In this document: positions 34,434 to 46,678 of the stretch, piece by piece | Position numbering within the stretch: position 1 is the first letter of the stretch | Layout: each line of letters opens with the position of its first letter | From: Allodiplogaster sudhausi | Taxonomy: Eukaryota > Nematoda > Chromadorea > Rhabditida > Diplogasteridae | Length of the DNA: 64,000 nucleotides | Assembly: GCA_945643635.1 (NCBI GenBank) | Contig: CALZFC010000066.1 | Location: 628,501 to 692,500, forward strand | Direction of reading: 5' to 3' | Position numbers and translations under genes: made by a program | The notes under the pieces: generated by a model | The model's input: the letters and a program-made list of their open reading frames with translations, nothing else | Databases searched by the model: none | Told to the model about the DNA's origin: nothing

Positions 34434-37400
34434 TTCCCTCCCTCCTTCTCTCACTCCCTCTCCCTCCTCTATCTCTCTCTTCTCTCTAGTTCAGTTCAAT
34501 CTTATTCAGAAAAGGTAGCGAGTGATTCTCACGATGAGAACTCTGACGACGTATTCGACAAGGAAGTTTTCCCAATAATCACGCCACCATTTGACGAAGG
34601 GTCAGGCAAACAAAAATCTATGTTTGGAAAAGATTTTACACCTTTTTGTCGTTTCTTTTATGTTTCATTCAATGCACAGGAATGAGAATATCGATCGACG
34701 AATTACTCACTTACTTTATTGTTTCATTTTAGAACAAATGATATGACACTCACGACTGCGGGAATGAATGAGTCCGCAAGTTTCTCAAGTTCTTCAGACG
34801 AGGGTGAGAATGAGAGGAAAGGAAGAGAGGGTTCCATGTAATACTCAATAGTTCTAGGACTTCCTTCCTTTCAAGTGCCCCGTTTGGGGGCTCCTTCAAA
34901 CGCAACAACGACCTTAATTGTTGACGATGAAACTGAGATGAAGCACAACAAAGGACTGGCAAGATTTTTAACTTTTTCTTTTTATAATTTTTTTTTCTAT
35001 CAAGTATTCGTTTTCCAGCTTTCCAGTCAACCTTCCTTTCTTGCAACACCGTTTGTTGATGTGACAATGCCTCATCAGACCGGTAACTCCGAGAAGGTTT
35101 TTTTTTTTAAGATTTTTTTTATCCATGTACCTTTCTCTCCTTCATCCCTCACCAAATTTATCTTTCTCTCTCTTTCTCACAATCTCTCTCGCTCTCCTGC
35201 TCTATCGTTTCTCTCTCTCTCTCTCTCTCTCTCTCTATTTCTCTCTCTCTATTACTATCTGTCTGTCTCTCTTTCTCTCTATCTCACTGGCTTTTTATAT
35301 TCCTCGTTAGGTCAGAGAAGAGTTTCCGATGATGCTGGAGTATGAATACGAGAGTGCTGAGGAGCAAAAACAAGTAAGCAATTTTGAATACAAATTGTAA
35401 GTCGTGTTGCGCGCGCAAGAAATCACTCTTACTCTCCGTTGTGCAGGCGACGATGAAGATGGGCTCATCTTCCAGTTCTTCTCAGCTTTCTTCCGCTTCT
35501 CTTGCCACTGCTCCTTTCACTCTCTTCTATCCAGCCAAAGAAGACAATTACTCTGCTACTCTGCTTCTCTCTCCTCTCTCCACTCTACAGCCAGCATCCC
35601 CCTCTCCTTCTTCCTCTCCTTCTCCTTCTTCCTCTCCCTCTCCTTCCTTTTCTCCCTCTCCTTCTTCTTCTCCCTCTCCTTCTTTCTCTCCCTCTCCTTC
35701 TTCCTCACTGTCGCTACCCTCTCCCTCTCATTCTTCCTCACTCTCGCTACCTTCTCCCTCACCTTCTTCCTCACTGTCGCTACCCTCTCCCTCTCATTCT
35801 TCCTCACTCTCGCTACCCTCTCCCTCTCATTCTTCCTCACTCTCGCTACCTTCTCCCTCACCTTCTTCCTCACTCTCGCTACCCTCTCCCTCTCCTTCTA
35901 CCTCACTCTCGCTACCCTCTCCCTCACCTTCTTCCTCACTCTCGCTACCATCTCCCTCTCCTTCTTCCTCACTCTCGCTACCCTCTCCCTCTCCTTCGTT
36001 CTCTGCTTCAATTCCGTCCCCTTCTAATGCCTTTGCTTTTGCGAACACGACTTCTCGTTCGACAGGTTATCAGATATTTTCACTGAATTGTTCATTCCTG
36101 AAATGAGTATAATTGATTATGTACAGAGTCGCTGCCTCGAATGAAGCCAGCGCGTGATCCATCGCTCGCTTCTTCATCCACGGATGTCGATCTTCCCTTC
36201 TTTGCTGCCGATCTCGACATCTTCAGTGCGGAAGAAAAGGAAATAGAAACGAGTTCCTCTTCTTCCTCTCATTTTGATACGGCCACTTCGCCTCCTCAAC
36301 CCGCTTATCGTCAGATCACCGCGGTCACCATAATCTCCTTATTTATATTAATTATTATTTTTGAAGTTATCGAGAAAGAAAAAAGTTCGTGGAAAAGAAA
36401 AAAAAACTGTTTGAGGTGAGTGAATCTGCGAACGGAAGGGGAGAGAGAGTGACCGTGAGGATGGATAAGACTCTGTCAATTCCTCCACACTCTACCATGT
36501 CCCCTGTAGAGGAGACAACCGAGAGTCCCTTCTCGGTGCAAGACATGAGTGGATGGATCAAGGGAGACGACGCCATCACTGCACCTGCAGAACTGGAGAC
36601 TCATTCTGTAGCTTCCACCTCTAAAGAAATAGGTATTCCGATTCAGTTCTTTGTCTCCATTATTATTCGCATTCCAGATAATATTATCAATTTTATTTCA
36701 AACGTATAAATTTTTTTCCTTGGATCTCTAGTGGTTAATTTTTCTGAATGACTTCCAAATTTGTGCTTGCCTTTCCATTGTAGTGCAGTCAACATCTCAC
36801 AAGACGCCGTTCACCTTTTCCATCACTTCTATCCATTTTCTTCCCGAACTTCGTAATCGGGAGAGTGGAAAATGGAGAAAACTCTCGCAAGAACTTCTGC
36901 CCCCAGTAAGCAGAAAGGATATTCCTAGTGCACGAGAATCCATGTTTTCCTTTCAGCTTCGCAAGGCATTCAAATCAATCTGCCATGACTTCCTTGCGGT
37001 TGAGATTCTGTCTTTCGAGAAAGGATCGGTCATTGTTCACGGTTTCTCTATCATTCTTTTATTTTTCATACCTTCCTACTGGTCTTGTCTAATTGTCGAC
37101 TCAATGGTCGTCATGCACCATATATTTATGCTTTTTAAATTACGTGAATTCCATTTGTTCTTACCTGATTGACACTCGAATGGAGTAGACGTGACTATTG
37201 CTATAGGAATGGTGTACACGAAGAAGAGCATCGGAGAACTGGAAGAAGCGGCCGGCCTCTTCTCGGATTCCTTGGCTTCTTCGAATGGCCATTTCATCGC
37301 GGGCCATTCTGTCGATCCGAGATCAATTATCATCAATGGTTCCTTCCTTTCTTCTTTGCTAGAAAGAAAGAAATGGAAGAATGAAAGTAGCTGTGCAGGC

Positions 37401-37760
37401 ATAGCATCTCGGATGCTGCTGGAGACACTGAATTCGTCTTCCTTCTCCTCCGCCTCGAACTCCCTCGCCTTCTTTGTCTTGGTCACTGCTCTGGTATCCG
37501 TCGCCGTAATCTTCGTCGCTGTCATCCTTCTTGTCTTGGCATGTTTACGTGTCACCTTAAAAAAGATTCCATTGACTTGACAACACTGAAAGATTCAATG
37601 GCTTAATTTGTAGTTGAATGACCGTCGGAGAAAGCGGAGAATGAAACTGGAAGAGAGTGTCTTGGGAGGAAGCCGGCGATGTGCTGCGGAGATCATTCAC
37701 CATGACGTCAATCTGTCCGTATTTTTACATTTCCTATGTTTATTTTCCATAAGAAGAAAT

Positions 37761-37798
<38 letters not shown>

Positions 37799-37928
37799 TA
37801 CAGAGTGCGAATTGGCTACCAGCCACCTCTCCCTCCCCACGCCCCTCCTCCACCTCTACATCTTCCGTGACTTTCCCTCTCCACTGCCCTCAGGCAGTCG
37901 TCTCGTACTATGTACCTTTTTATTGTAA
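34204..37928 (+). CDS. Mucin-like SEA-domain type I membrane protein
   Basis: I do not recognise an ortholog, but the layout is clear. The signal peptide is MRGNSPATFFLLLTFFILQ (34204). Short acidic Ser/Thr exons follow (34325 to about 35370). Then comes a Ser/Pro tandem-repeat stretch (about 35600-36000, 11-residue period SLSLPSPSHSS). A second Ser/Thr-rich part follows (36130-36630). The SEA-like domain reads SIHFLPELRNRESGKWRKLS (about 36826), FLAVEILSFEKGSVIVHG (about 36993) and, after an intron, VTIAIGMVYTKKSIGELEEA (about 37192). One transmembrane helix (FFVLVTALVSVAVIFVAVIL, about 37470) and a basic cytoplasmic start (NDRRRKRRMK) end it. SEA domains often self-cleave at G-S[V/T]VV; GSVIV is present here at the expected place. 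The stop is at 37928, though a GTAAGT donor overlaps it, so the tail may continue. Confidence 0.6.
35600..36000 (+). repeat. Coding Ser/Pro minisatellite (33-bp unit)
   Basis: The first part is CCCTCTCCTTCTTCCTCT-type repeats. From about 35706 units of 33 bp (CTCTCCCTCTCATTCTTCCT, then CACTCTCGCTACC) are nearly identical. The unit length is a multiple of three and leaves all plus frames open, but only the Ser/Pro frame fits the flanking exons. It encodes the likely O-glycosylated stalk of the SEA protein. Confidence 0.8.
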
Positions 37929-38097
37929 GTGCATTTTATACGCAATGAAAATACGGATCTCAAAAGGTTCATCTTTTCTAATGAAGCTGGTTTCTCATTC
38001 GTCGTGTCATCTTCAAGGAAATGATAGGCAAGGCTGTTTGTTACCTTCTTATTGTGTTCTGTGTATGATATATATTGCTCATATTTTAGATTGAAGC

Positions 38098-38150
38098 CTT
38101 TTCTCTAATAAACGAGTTACGAACATTCTCTAATAAACGAGTTACGAACA
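38098..38150. repeat. 26-bp tandem duplication beside the LTR insertion
   Basis: TTCTCTAATAAACGAGTTAC followed by GAACA occurs twice in a row, just before the LTR element. Each copy contains AATAAA and could serve as the polyadenylation signal of the SEA-protein gene. Confidence 0.75.
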
Positions 38151-38159
38151 TATGTGCAT

Positions 38160-38405
38160 TGTCACGGCCGGGGATAGAGAAGAACATCAAACCGGCTGGC
38201 GTGGGCGGACCCGCCCCCTCGGGGCGGTGCCGCCACCGCCAGCAAGACGTTCAGTGTTGGCTTGGCCGACCATGGCGGCTGCCTCGGCCCTGTCCTTCCC
38301 CTTTCCATATTTATGTGTATTGTAAATGTATGCCTTATATTAGGATAAGATAAACTATAAACCCAAGTCCCAATTCTCCCGCATGCTAACCGCTCCTCCG
38401 CGACA
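38160..38405 (+). repeat. 5' LTR
   Basis: It begins TGTCACGGCC and ends CTCCGCGACA, so it has short TGT..ACA inverted ends. Its first half is GC-rich (GGCGGACCCGCCCCCTCGGG forms a hairpin) and the rest contains TATTTATGTG. It is followed at once by TGGAGGTCCCGGGGA, a candidate primer-binding site whose tRNA I cannot name. Confidence 0.92.
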
Positions 38406-41294
38406 TGGAGGTCCCGGGGAGATGTCTCAACTTCTCAATCTCACGAGAGTCCCTAGAAGAGATGAGAGCAGGTCGGCGACACCATCGACGTCAGGTGTCA
38501 GTCGTCCCAAATGCATAGCTGTTCGTAGGTCCGTTAAAACAGTTGTTTTATTTTAATCCGCATAGATTAATTAGATGTCACGCCAAATAAGCGGCAAATT
38601 TATCTTTGGTTGCGAGGAACCGGCGCGCCACCCCCCAGATAGAAGGAATCGAAAAGTACTTTTGTAATCGCGGCATAGGAAGGCGCGCACGGGCAACCGA
38701 AGTAAGGGGGAAAATAAGAATGAATAAGAAGGGGGCAGCGATCACTAGGATCGGCATGCTCAGCGAGCTCGCATAAGGCTAACCTCTCCACCTAATCTAG
38801 AGCGACGCGAGGCGTAATGTAAAGCAAAAAATAATTCCCCGGCCGGAATTTTTTCTCTAGTTATACTCTGTTTGCCAAAGTGAAGGCTGGAGAGGCTAGG
38901 ACGCCGCATATATAATAGATAAGAGTTCCTCGCTTAGGCTCAGCACGCATTAGTTATCACTCTCTCCTCGGATTCTCTGTGCTAATAGTTTATCTGCCAA
39001 TTATTCTTGAATAGGATGAAATCGTAACATATACGTATAGAAGATTATATACCCTCCCAAATACAATCTACCCACCGTCCCCCCTCCCCAACCACTCCCC
39101 CCGGGGCAGCCAGCCGCCGCCAACACTCCCGGAGCACACAGGATTTCCAATCCCAAACAATCTACTCTTTATCATTATAATCTTTCCTCCTCATTTTAGT
39201 ATATTATTGCTACTCCTATAGCTTTGAAATTAGCCAAATTTTATAATTCTATTCCCAGAGACATGGTTTTCTTTTATTCCTTAATATTCATATGGACATA
39301 CATATCTAGGCCGGCTCGCATAGTTTCATTACAACCTCGATAGTAGCTCCTCGTCATACTCTCTCTCTCCTCTTTCTCTCACTTGCAATAGCCTGAACAG
39401 CGGTGCCGTCGCTTTGTTTAAAAACTTGATAGTGCGCCCTCAGTGTTCCCCTTTCTGTGATGATAGACAACGATAGCGCAGCCGCTTACCGAACGAGTTC
39501 CGCTGCCAGCGCGCAAAAGGGCATGGCCCGGATCACTCACTCTCTCATCTCTCCCTCTAAGCATACGTTGCACACGGCGCGAATGGATAGCCGGTTTTCA
39601 AGGGAGAAAGAATATCAGGCGTGAACGCGAACGCACTGAAGAAAAAAGAGAAGTGAAAGTGAAAGCGCTGCGGAAAGAAAGCGCGAAATAGAGAGGAATG
39701 TACTTCCAGTGACAGACTGATAGATAGAGAGATAGATAGATAGATGTTCACACTAGTATTCATACATACATATTTGTACACATAGACTTGTGAGCTGCTC
39801 CTGATACATTGTTCTCGGTAGATACAATTGTCTTAGACTGACATAATTATATAGCGTCATCATTTCTTTCATATAGGTATGTATACTCGATAGGAGACCC
39901 CATCCCCATAGATAACCATGTGCTCCGGGGAGTAACGCTCTCACAGCGTTCACTCACAAATAGCGTCCTACAAACGCTCATGCTTCGCAAGTGGCCATCA
40001 AAGACCTACTATTTATCCGCCTCAAGAATAGGCTCAAGAGACACGATCGTCAGCAACGAAGACCACAGCAACGACAACTCCGAGCCTGATGTGACATGTC
40101 CGCTAACTAAAGCAACGACAGACGATCACATAAAAGAAGACTTTCGTCACGTCAAGAATCCAACAAGACCTGCGCCGCCGAAGCTGCAGATAAACCTCGT
40201 CGAACACCTGTCGCTGAAGGCACTGAAGACGTGAATCTACTGAATCATAGGAGATCACTGCACCTATCTCCTCCACCGTCAAGCCGTACTCACTACCAAA
40301 GAAACACCAGACGATCTGTCCCATCTGCAGAAGAAACTGTTTTCATTTCCTACAAGTCAAATGTGTGAATGCACTCTCAGTCACGATCTCCATCAGACAC
40401 ACTGCCGCAAATCTATCTTGCGTCAAGAAATTGTTCAACAGGAAGGCTGGATTGAATCTGCGACAGACTGGAACGTTCCCTTCAAATGGGACGGCGAACA
40501 ATAAGCTGCATTCGACGAGATAAAGACACAGCAACAGTGAAGCAGAAGATCGACGACGTCCACTGTACTGGCTGACTATTACAACCGCCGCCATCGTTGC
40601 AGCCCTCGAGATGTCCAATTCGGAAACGAGGTCATACCAGCCATTTTGCGTCATCAATGCTGGAAGAAGCGAAGTGACCGCGCCCACCATCGGCCGGAAA
40701 CCAGTCGCCATCACCGGCCGTACGACAACGACAGACGACTAGGAAGACGATAACGCAGAGCGCGAGCGAGCAGAGAGACGCCGCGCTACTCACAATCAGC
40801 AACATCGAATCGCGAAGTGAAGAAGAAGAGAGACTCCGACTTTTATTATTATTAAATGTATGTTTGTAGAATATATTTTAAAATGTACGATGTATGTAGT
40901 ATATGCACTTTTCTCTCTATAAAGCCCCATAACAACTATAAAATGAAAAGTTTCTAACAATCTAACTCTTTAGCTAAATATATTTTAAACCTTCATTTTC
41001 AATGTGCACTATGCACATATTGCACAATAGTTCTCGTTCTACTTTCTATCTGCTTCTCCGTCACCACGTCACCTAGCCATAAAAAAAAATTGGTAATAAG
41101 AACAACCGATAGATATCCACAGACAAGATGATTTTTTTCTCTATTTTTCGTATAATTATTGTTCCATGTAAATGAACATATATTTTCTTTGTTTTGTTTT
41201 TTTCATTTATCTATGTGCTCAGTACAACTAACAAAAGGTTTTGTCTTTATTTGTTTATCAAGAGCGAGGGACCGCTCATGTGTAAAAGGGGGGA

Positions 41295-41540
41295 TGTCAC
41301 GGCCGGGGATAGAGAAGAACATCAAACCGGCTGGCGTGGGCGGACCCGCCCCCTCGGGGCGGTGCCGCCACCGCCAGCAAGACGTTCAGTGTTGGCTTGG
41401 CCGACCATGGCGGCTGCCTCGGCCCTGTCCTTCCCCTTTCCATATTTATGTGTATTGTAAATGTATGCCTTATATTAGGATAAGATAAACTATAAACCCA
41501 AGTCCCAATTCTCCCGCATGCTAACCGCTCCTCCGCGACA
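41295..41540 (+). repeat. 3' LTR
   Basis: It matches the 5' LTR over its full 246 bp and is preceded by a G-rich polypurine tract at about 41284-41294. The 3' flank GCAT repeats the sequence before the 5' LTR. Confidence 0.92.
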
Positions 41541-41544
41541 GCAT

Positions 41545-42051
41545 ACAGTAAATCGTAATAAATGAATACAGTTTGGGCGCCTTATAGAAGTGGGACATTT
41601 AAGATAATACTTGCACCGTACTACGATGCACACCTAAATCGGACTAACAGCGTGGTCATTTGTCGCAGAATGCATGGCTCGTTCGAACATGTCAATGGAG
41701 AGTTTAATCTGTTAAGCGTTGTCTCTTTGTGTGTTCTGAACGATTTTGCTCGTTGCGAGCGTGAATTTGTCTCCTTCCTTATTTCACGGTTTTTTGTTAT
41801 TGTTGTTAGTGCATTCTGCAGAGCATCAAGTGTTCTCAGTTGACATCACCTACAACAACTATTAAAATGAGGACTGGTATTTCACTTTGTGTATTTTTTT
41901 CTTTATCCGTTTAATTTACGAAAGAGAATTTCAGTTAGGTGGCTAACCGTGTTATTGGTTGTTCGGTGTGATCCTTTGTTACACTTAGCGTAGGACAATG
42001 GATCCGATCCCTTGTCCCTTTCTTATGAAGTGATTATAGATTTGACTGGAG
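41545..42051. other. Intergenic, no gene recognised
   Basis: A 93-codon open frame (41562-41843) has no exon context, domain or codon pattern that I trust. The 3' half must contain the APC promoter and 5' UTR. Confidence 0.5.
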
Positions 42052-44351
42052 ATGCGTGAAAGTAGTGAGGATGATGGAGAAGGAGCCAGCACGAGTGCAT
42101 TCCGACTTGATGATTCCCTTTTCAAGCTCCGCCGCCGGTTGGATTTGTCTTCCCGGCGCGAGAGAGAGGTTTGCATTCTTCCTTCCTCTGCTGACCATAT
42201 CTTGCTACGATTTTTGTTTTCCCTTTAGTGTTATCCAGAAAACGACAAGCTCATCTTGAAATTTTTTAGTCTTCTTTCTTACATCAAAAGTTTTCGATTG
42301 GAGCAACTATTGCGAAACGGCATGCAACATGTAATCTTTGAAAATAAAGTTTTCACAAAATGGTTTTTGTTTACTTTCGGTAGCAGCCGTTGCTTCGGGA
42401 ACGTCCCTCAGAACAGTGAAGCCGTTTTTTTCTTTCTCCCAGCTTAATTTAATGTTGTTCATCCAATGTTTTTGAAGATGAATGACGAAGAAGACGACGA
42501 CTTGCGCGCGGCCCACGAAGCTTTCTTTGATGTTCTTCGCCGCGAATTGGATGAAAAAAAGTACGCGTCTTTCGCTAATATTTTTCCTTTTCTCTTAATT
42601 TGTGATTGAAATGGCGAAAGTTGTTTACAGACGACGTCGTTTGCATGAGATGCTCCTCGAAGCTAATCTCTTCCGAGAACAGGTATTTTTCTCTTCTATC
42701 TTAGTGGATTCATGTAATACTGCACAGGGCTTATTTCATACGGTCTGTAGTCTATTCTTAGCAACTTTTTAAGGTGTTCTACCTGCGCCGTTTGCCGCGT
42801 CTCCAGAAAGCAGCGGACCGCTACTATCGCCAGACCATGGCGTCTCTCCACGTCGTGGTGGAGAGGACTTTCGATGCCTCGTACCGTCAGGCTGGCATTT
42901 TAGTTGGTTCGTGATGGCCGAGGGAGGAAGCAGAGTGAAGAGAGAGAAGGGGTAAAGTTGTTGGCAGGGAAAAAAGGTACTGTCGAATCAACAGATCCAC
43001 CCTCCCCAAAGTCTAGTCGACCATGTTTTTGAGTAACATTTTGGCAGAAAGAGCAAACCCATCCTGGTTTTCGGGCCCAATACCTCTTTCCCCACCCTAA
43101 TGTTATGGGTCATCGACACTCGCTTTTACCCCCTGGTTGTTGGTTAAGGATTGGTGGAGTGTTGTGCTGAGCTGCTAGTTCTGGAAGTGCTCCAATGGGG
43201 TCCGGCAGCTTCTCTCTCCGATGCTCATCTTAATTCAACGACCAAAAGAAACGAACGAAGAGACATTCGCAAGATGATTGGTGCTTTTTTTATTTATTTT
43301 TATCTAACAAGGGATGTAACTATCACTATCCGGACAATTTAATTGTATAACATTTGAGCGTCTGTACTGACTAACCTGACGTTCGGAAGTATCGACTGCA
43401 AGGAGTTGCTCTGCTTTTACGATGGCTTCCTCCCTGCCGTGGTTTCTCTTCTTGGAGAGGCCACCAATCTCATTCAGGTTGAGAGGGGGGATCCCGAATC
43501 AACAAACCCATCTTGACACCACAATGTTTCGACAAACATATTAATAGGAACTTGCAAAATGATTTTCGTGCGATAAATCCCCTAATCCAGCCTTTTCTGC
43601 GGGGCCTTCGGATGTTGTTACATTGTAGAAGCATACTTTCGTAAGTTTTGCTTTGTGAAATAAGAAGAGGGTGAATTGTTTAGCAGAATTTTACAGTGTG
43701 ATGCTTTCTCTAAGCGTAGTCTATCTTTTCAGCCTTTCTGCAATCTGCTGCGGAACATGAGCTGGCAAGCGAAGCCATCGATGATGTGTTCCCTCTCTGC
43801 CCTGACTGCCCCCCTCGCAAGATCAGTGATTCACTCTTTCTACTCGGGTGAGTTCCTTGTTCTTCCAATGGAATGTAATAGAGTGTTGTCAGAAGAAGAG
43901 CGGAGTGTGCGGAGTGCCTTAGCTGCGTTGTGGAATACCATGGCGTACTCGGAGGACAGCATGGCTGCGGTGTGTGATGACGAGGAGTTCCTCTCCGTTC
44001 TCCCTCATCTCCTCGCTTCCCATGCTTCCCGAGCTGTTTGTTTCTCTCCCTTCTTCTCTTCTCTATCCTTTCCTTCCAGACGATAGTGGAATACGCGAGT
44101 GGCATCCTCAAGTACGTCTGCCGTCATCTTGTCACTCCGAAACGACTTCATTCTCAGAGACATGTCAGTGAAGGAAGGATCAGAGAGTCTCAGAACAGCA
44201 GCAGTCTTTTAGGCGACTCAAAGGCGTGAGCTGGCTTCTGCATTATTACCTCTCCTTCGAGCTGGTTCCATCGTCATTGTCAAGAATTCCATTGGTGCTC
44301 TTTCCGAACTTTTTCGCGGAGATGCGCCGAATATTACCGTAAGCGTTTCCA

Positions 44352-44402
<51 letters not shown>

Positions 44403-46678
44403 TCGTTGAACGAGACTCGTTCGCTCGCTCTCTCTCACCCTCTCTTAAGCATTGCCCTCTACAGGGAATGGTAAGCCGTAAGATGCACGAGGAGTTGAAG
44501 CAGCTGAGTGCATCCCAGTTGGAGGAAGTCAGGCAACCCGTTACTCTCATCTTGGCTCGTATTAATCAGTATCCTCCAAGCAGCCGGAGCAGCCATGGCG
44601 GCTCTGTGTACCACGGTTCTCTCTCTCTATGGCCTTTCTTTCTTTCCTGCATTTGTTGTATTCTCTCGATGTTCCTTGCTCTCTCATTCTCATAGTTGTG
44701 ACTGCTTGAGGGTATGACATGAGCGTGTCCACTTCCTCGGCCACGTCCCGTCTCTTCCCTCGTCGTCCCTCCCGTCGTCCTTCCCCCATAGAAGATGCGT
44801 CTCCATCCGCTCGCTCCCTCTCTCTGCCTCGCCCTCTCAATGGCCATCTGCCTCATGCTGCCAAGTCAGTGTCTCTTCTGTTCTCCTCACCTCATTTGAC
44901 AGTCTTTCTTTTCAGTGGAGAGCCTGCCCCTGGAACGAGTTTGTTCACTGCTTCTTCTCATCCCTTCGCCGCTCTCGCGTTTGCTCCTCCGCCCTCAGGT
45001 GCAATTTTTTTCAGTTATTCTCCTTTACGAAACATTCTCTTGTCTTTTCTAATAGATCGTTGTGCTTTCGTGAAGAAAGAAGAAGAGAAAATGGAGCGGG
45101 ATACAGGAGTGGATGAGAGAGTGCGTGAAGATGAGAGTGCGCAGACAGGAGTGGATGAGAGAGAGCGTGAAGATGAGAGTGCACAGCCAACTCGTCATAC
45201 GTCCGTGTCTTCCCTGTCCTCCCTTCTCCTCGACCACCCAAGTGGCCTTGAGTCCACTCTGGACTCTGCTGTTGCCTCTGGCCATCTCTCGCCCGTCTCT
45301 TACTCCGATCTCCCTGACTCGCCCACTCAGATCCTTCCCATGAAATCGGCTGCTGCTGATAGTGCCGAGTCTCTTCCTTCTTCCTCTCGCACTGCCAGCG
45401 ACCACACCTCCTCCACCCCTCGTCAGTTCTCTTTTCCATTCCCTCTTCATTCTTTCAACCAGTGGTTTCAGGTGTCCCTCTCAGTGTTCCATCGGTCCCC
45501 GAACTTCGCAAGGCTCCCGTTTCCACTCTCTCTCAAGAGTTCAACCGCCTTGTCCTCGTCAAAGGTATTTTATTTCAATTTACCGTGTTATTGTCTATTT
45601 TATTGTTTTCAGAACCAGCGCAGCCAGTGGAATCCGAGATAGAAGATGATTATAGTATGTATTTTTCTTGTAATTTACATTTTCGTTCGAGACATATCTG
45701 TTGCAGGTCTCCCAATCCCATTATTCTTGTTGCCAGGTACGTTGGACGGTGGAAATGAATTCTTAGATCGATCAATAGAAGAGGCGTGGCCACAGTCCAA
45801 TCGGCCTGCCACTGCTTCGACCATGGCAGCTGGTATCTTTTCTCTCTTCTTCTTAACAGTGGCGATTACTTCTTTCAGAAGCGGCGGATTCTGATTTGCT
45901 GTCGACTGCAATTCAGTCTGCGATGCCCGGTCTCTCCTCTCCTGGCTATGAATCTCCGTTTGGCAAGACGCCAAAAAACGAGGATGCCCGGTGCGGGGGC
46001 CCTTCTGGAGAGGGGGCGCGCACTGAAGGGCTACTCCTCTCCAGCGACAGCGAGCAGGAAGCAGTGGACAGTTTGGTCGGAGTGGTGCCCGTGGACGTGT
46101 CCGAGGAGGCCGCTGCAGATGACATCACCATCGACTGCAGTCGGGTCGACCCTCCGAAACACAAGTCAGCCCTCTCCCTTTCCATCTCCGTTCACACTCG
46201 TCTGTCTAGGAATGCCAGTCGCAGGCCGTCTGGAGTTCCTCGCCTGGCGCGTGGAGTGACCTATATTCCTCCAAATTCGTCTCCCCTGAAAGGACTCCGT
46301 CAACCCTCTTCCATCAAAACCCCGTACAAAGTAACCGAGTCTGGGAGTGGGCGTGGCCTGCAGTTCTCTTCCCCTCGCCCCTCCTCCCATGTCGTTCCTT
46401 CTCGCCGCCCTAAACCTTCCTCCACAGTCGTCTCTCCGTTTAACTACGTCAGTTCTTTTCTTATTTTTATGCACAACATCACGGGTAAAATTGTGTTAAC
46501 CTTATTTTAAAATAGTTTTTGCCTTGCTAATAGCAAGCGGGTGAGCATGAGTAAATGGAAAGCAGGTTCTTTGATTTTGAAGGTGTCTCCCTCTACTCGT
46601 CGATGGAATGGAAGGGATAAGGAAGGAGAAGAGAAAGACTCGGCTCAGGCTTCTCATTTTCTTGTCACTACTCTCTGA
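42052..46678 (+). CDS. APC: Adenomatous polyposis coli (APC) homolog
   Basis: APC is the scaffold of the beta-catenin destruction complex and also binds microtubules. N-terminal coiled-coil exons: MRESSEDDGE with LFKLRRRLDLSSRRERE (42052) and NDEEDDDLRAAHEAFFDVLR (42481), RRRLHEMLLEANLFREQ. Armadillo repeats follow: CFYDGFLPAVVSLL (about 43415), SALAALWNTMAYSEDSMAAV (about 43910), IVEYASGILKYVCRHL (about 44084), SIVIVKNSIGALSELFRGD (about 44270). Ser-rich beta-catenin/axin-binding-like exons include TSVSSLSSLL and YSDLPDSPTQILP (about 45200-45335). A basic Pro/Ser region follows (SPLKGLRQPSSIKTPYK, then VVSPFNY). The C-terminus HFLVTTL (46655-46675) resembles the human end YLVTSV, a PDZ ligand. 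The order matches APC. It is far shorter than the vertebrate protein, and the early joins (42222-42480) are unsettled. Confidence 0.82.
44355..44440. repeat. CT/CA/CTCG compound microsatellite
   Basis: (CT)n then (CA)n then CTCGCTCG repeats in an APC intron between the SELFRGDAPNIT exon and the GMVSRKMHEELK exon. Confidence 0.85.

Larger units (their letters stand above)
38160..41540 (+). mobile_element. LTR retrotransposon, recent, internally degenerate (Ty3/gypsy-like)
   Basis: Two direct repeats of 246 bp (38160-38405 and 41295-41540), identical by eye, begin TGTCACGG and end CGACA. They are flanked by a 4-bp target duplication GCAT (38156-38159 and 41541-41544). A TGG-initial primer-binding-site-like sequence starts directly after the 5' LTR at 38406, and a polypurine tract AAAAGGGGGGA lies directly before the 3' LTR. 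The 2.9-kb interior has no intact gag or pol. Relics remain near 40475-40535 (PFKWDGEQ, stop, AAFDEIKTQ, resembling the RT to RNase H join of Ty3/gypsy pol) and 40565-40630 (ADYYNRRHRCSPRDVQFGNE, resembling the integrase C-terminus). They are too close together, so a large internal deletion is likely. It must have moved with enzymes made elsewhere. Confidence 0.88.

Noticed and set aside
38160..41540. CRISPR-like or gene-duplication reading of the 246-bp direct repeats
   Set aside because: TG..CA ends, GCAT target duplication, polypurine tract and primer-binding-like site identify an LTR element. Nothing here is a CRISPR array.
42256..42447. 63-codon plus frame as an extra APC exon
   Set aside because: It lacks a good acceptor and donor in frame and is more likely intron between the first APC exons.
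43151..43342. 63-codon frame starting MVECCAELL as a separate small gene
   Set aside because: It falls in the APC span between armadillo exons. It may be part of an APC exon, but it has no support as an independent gene.
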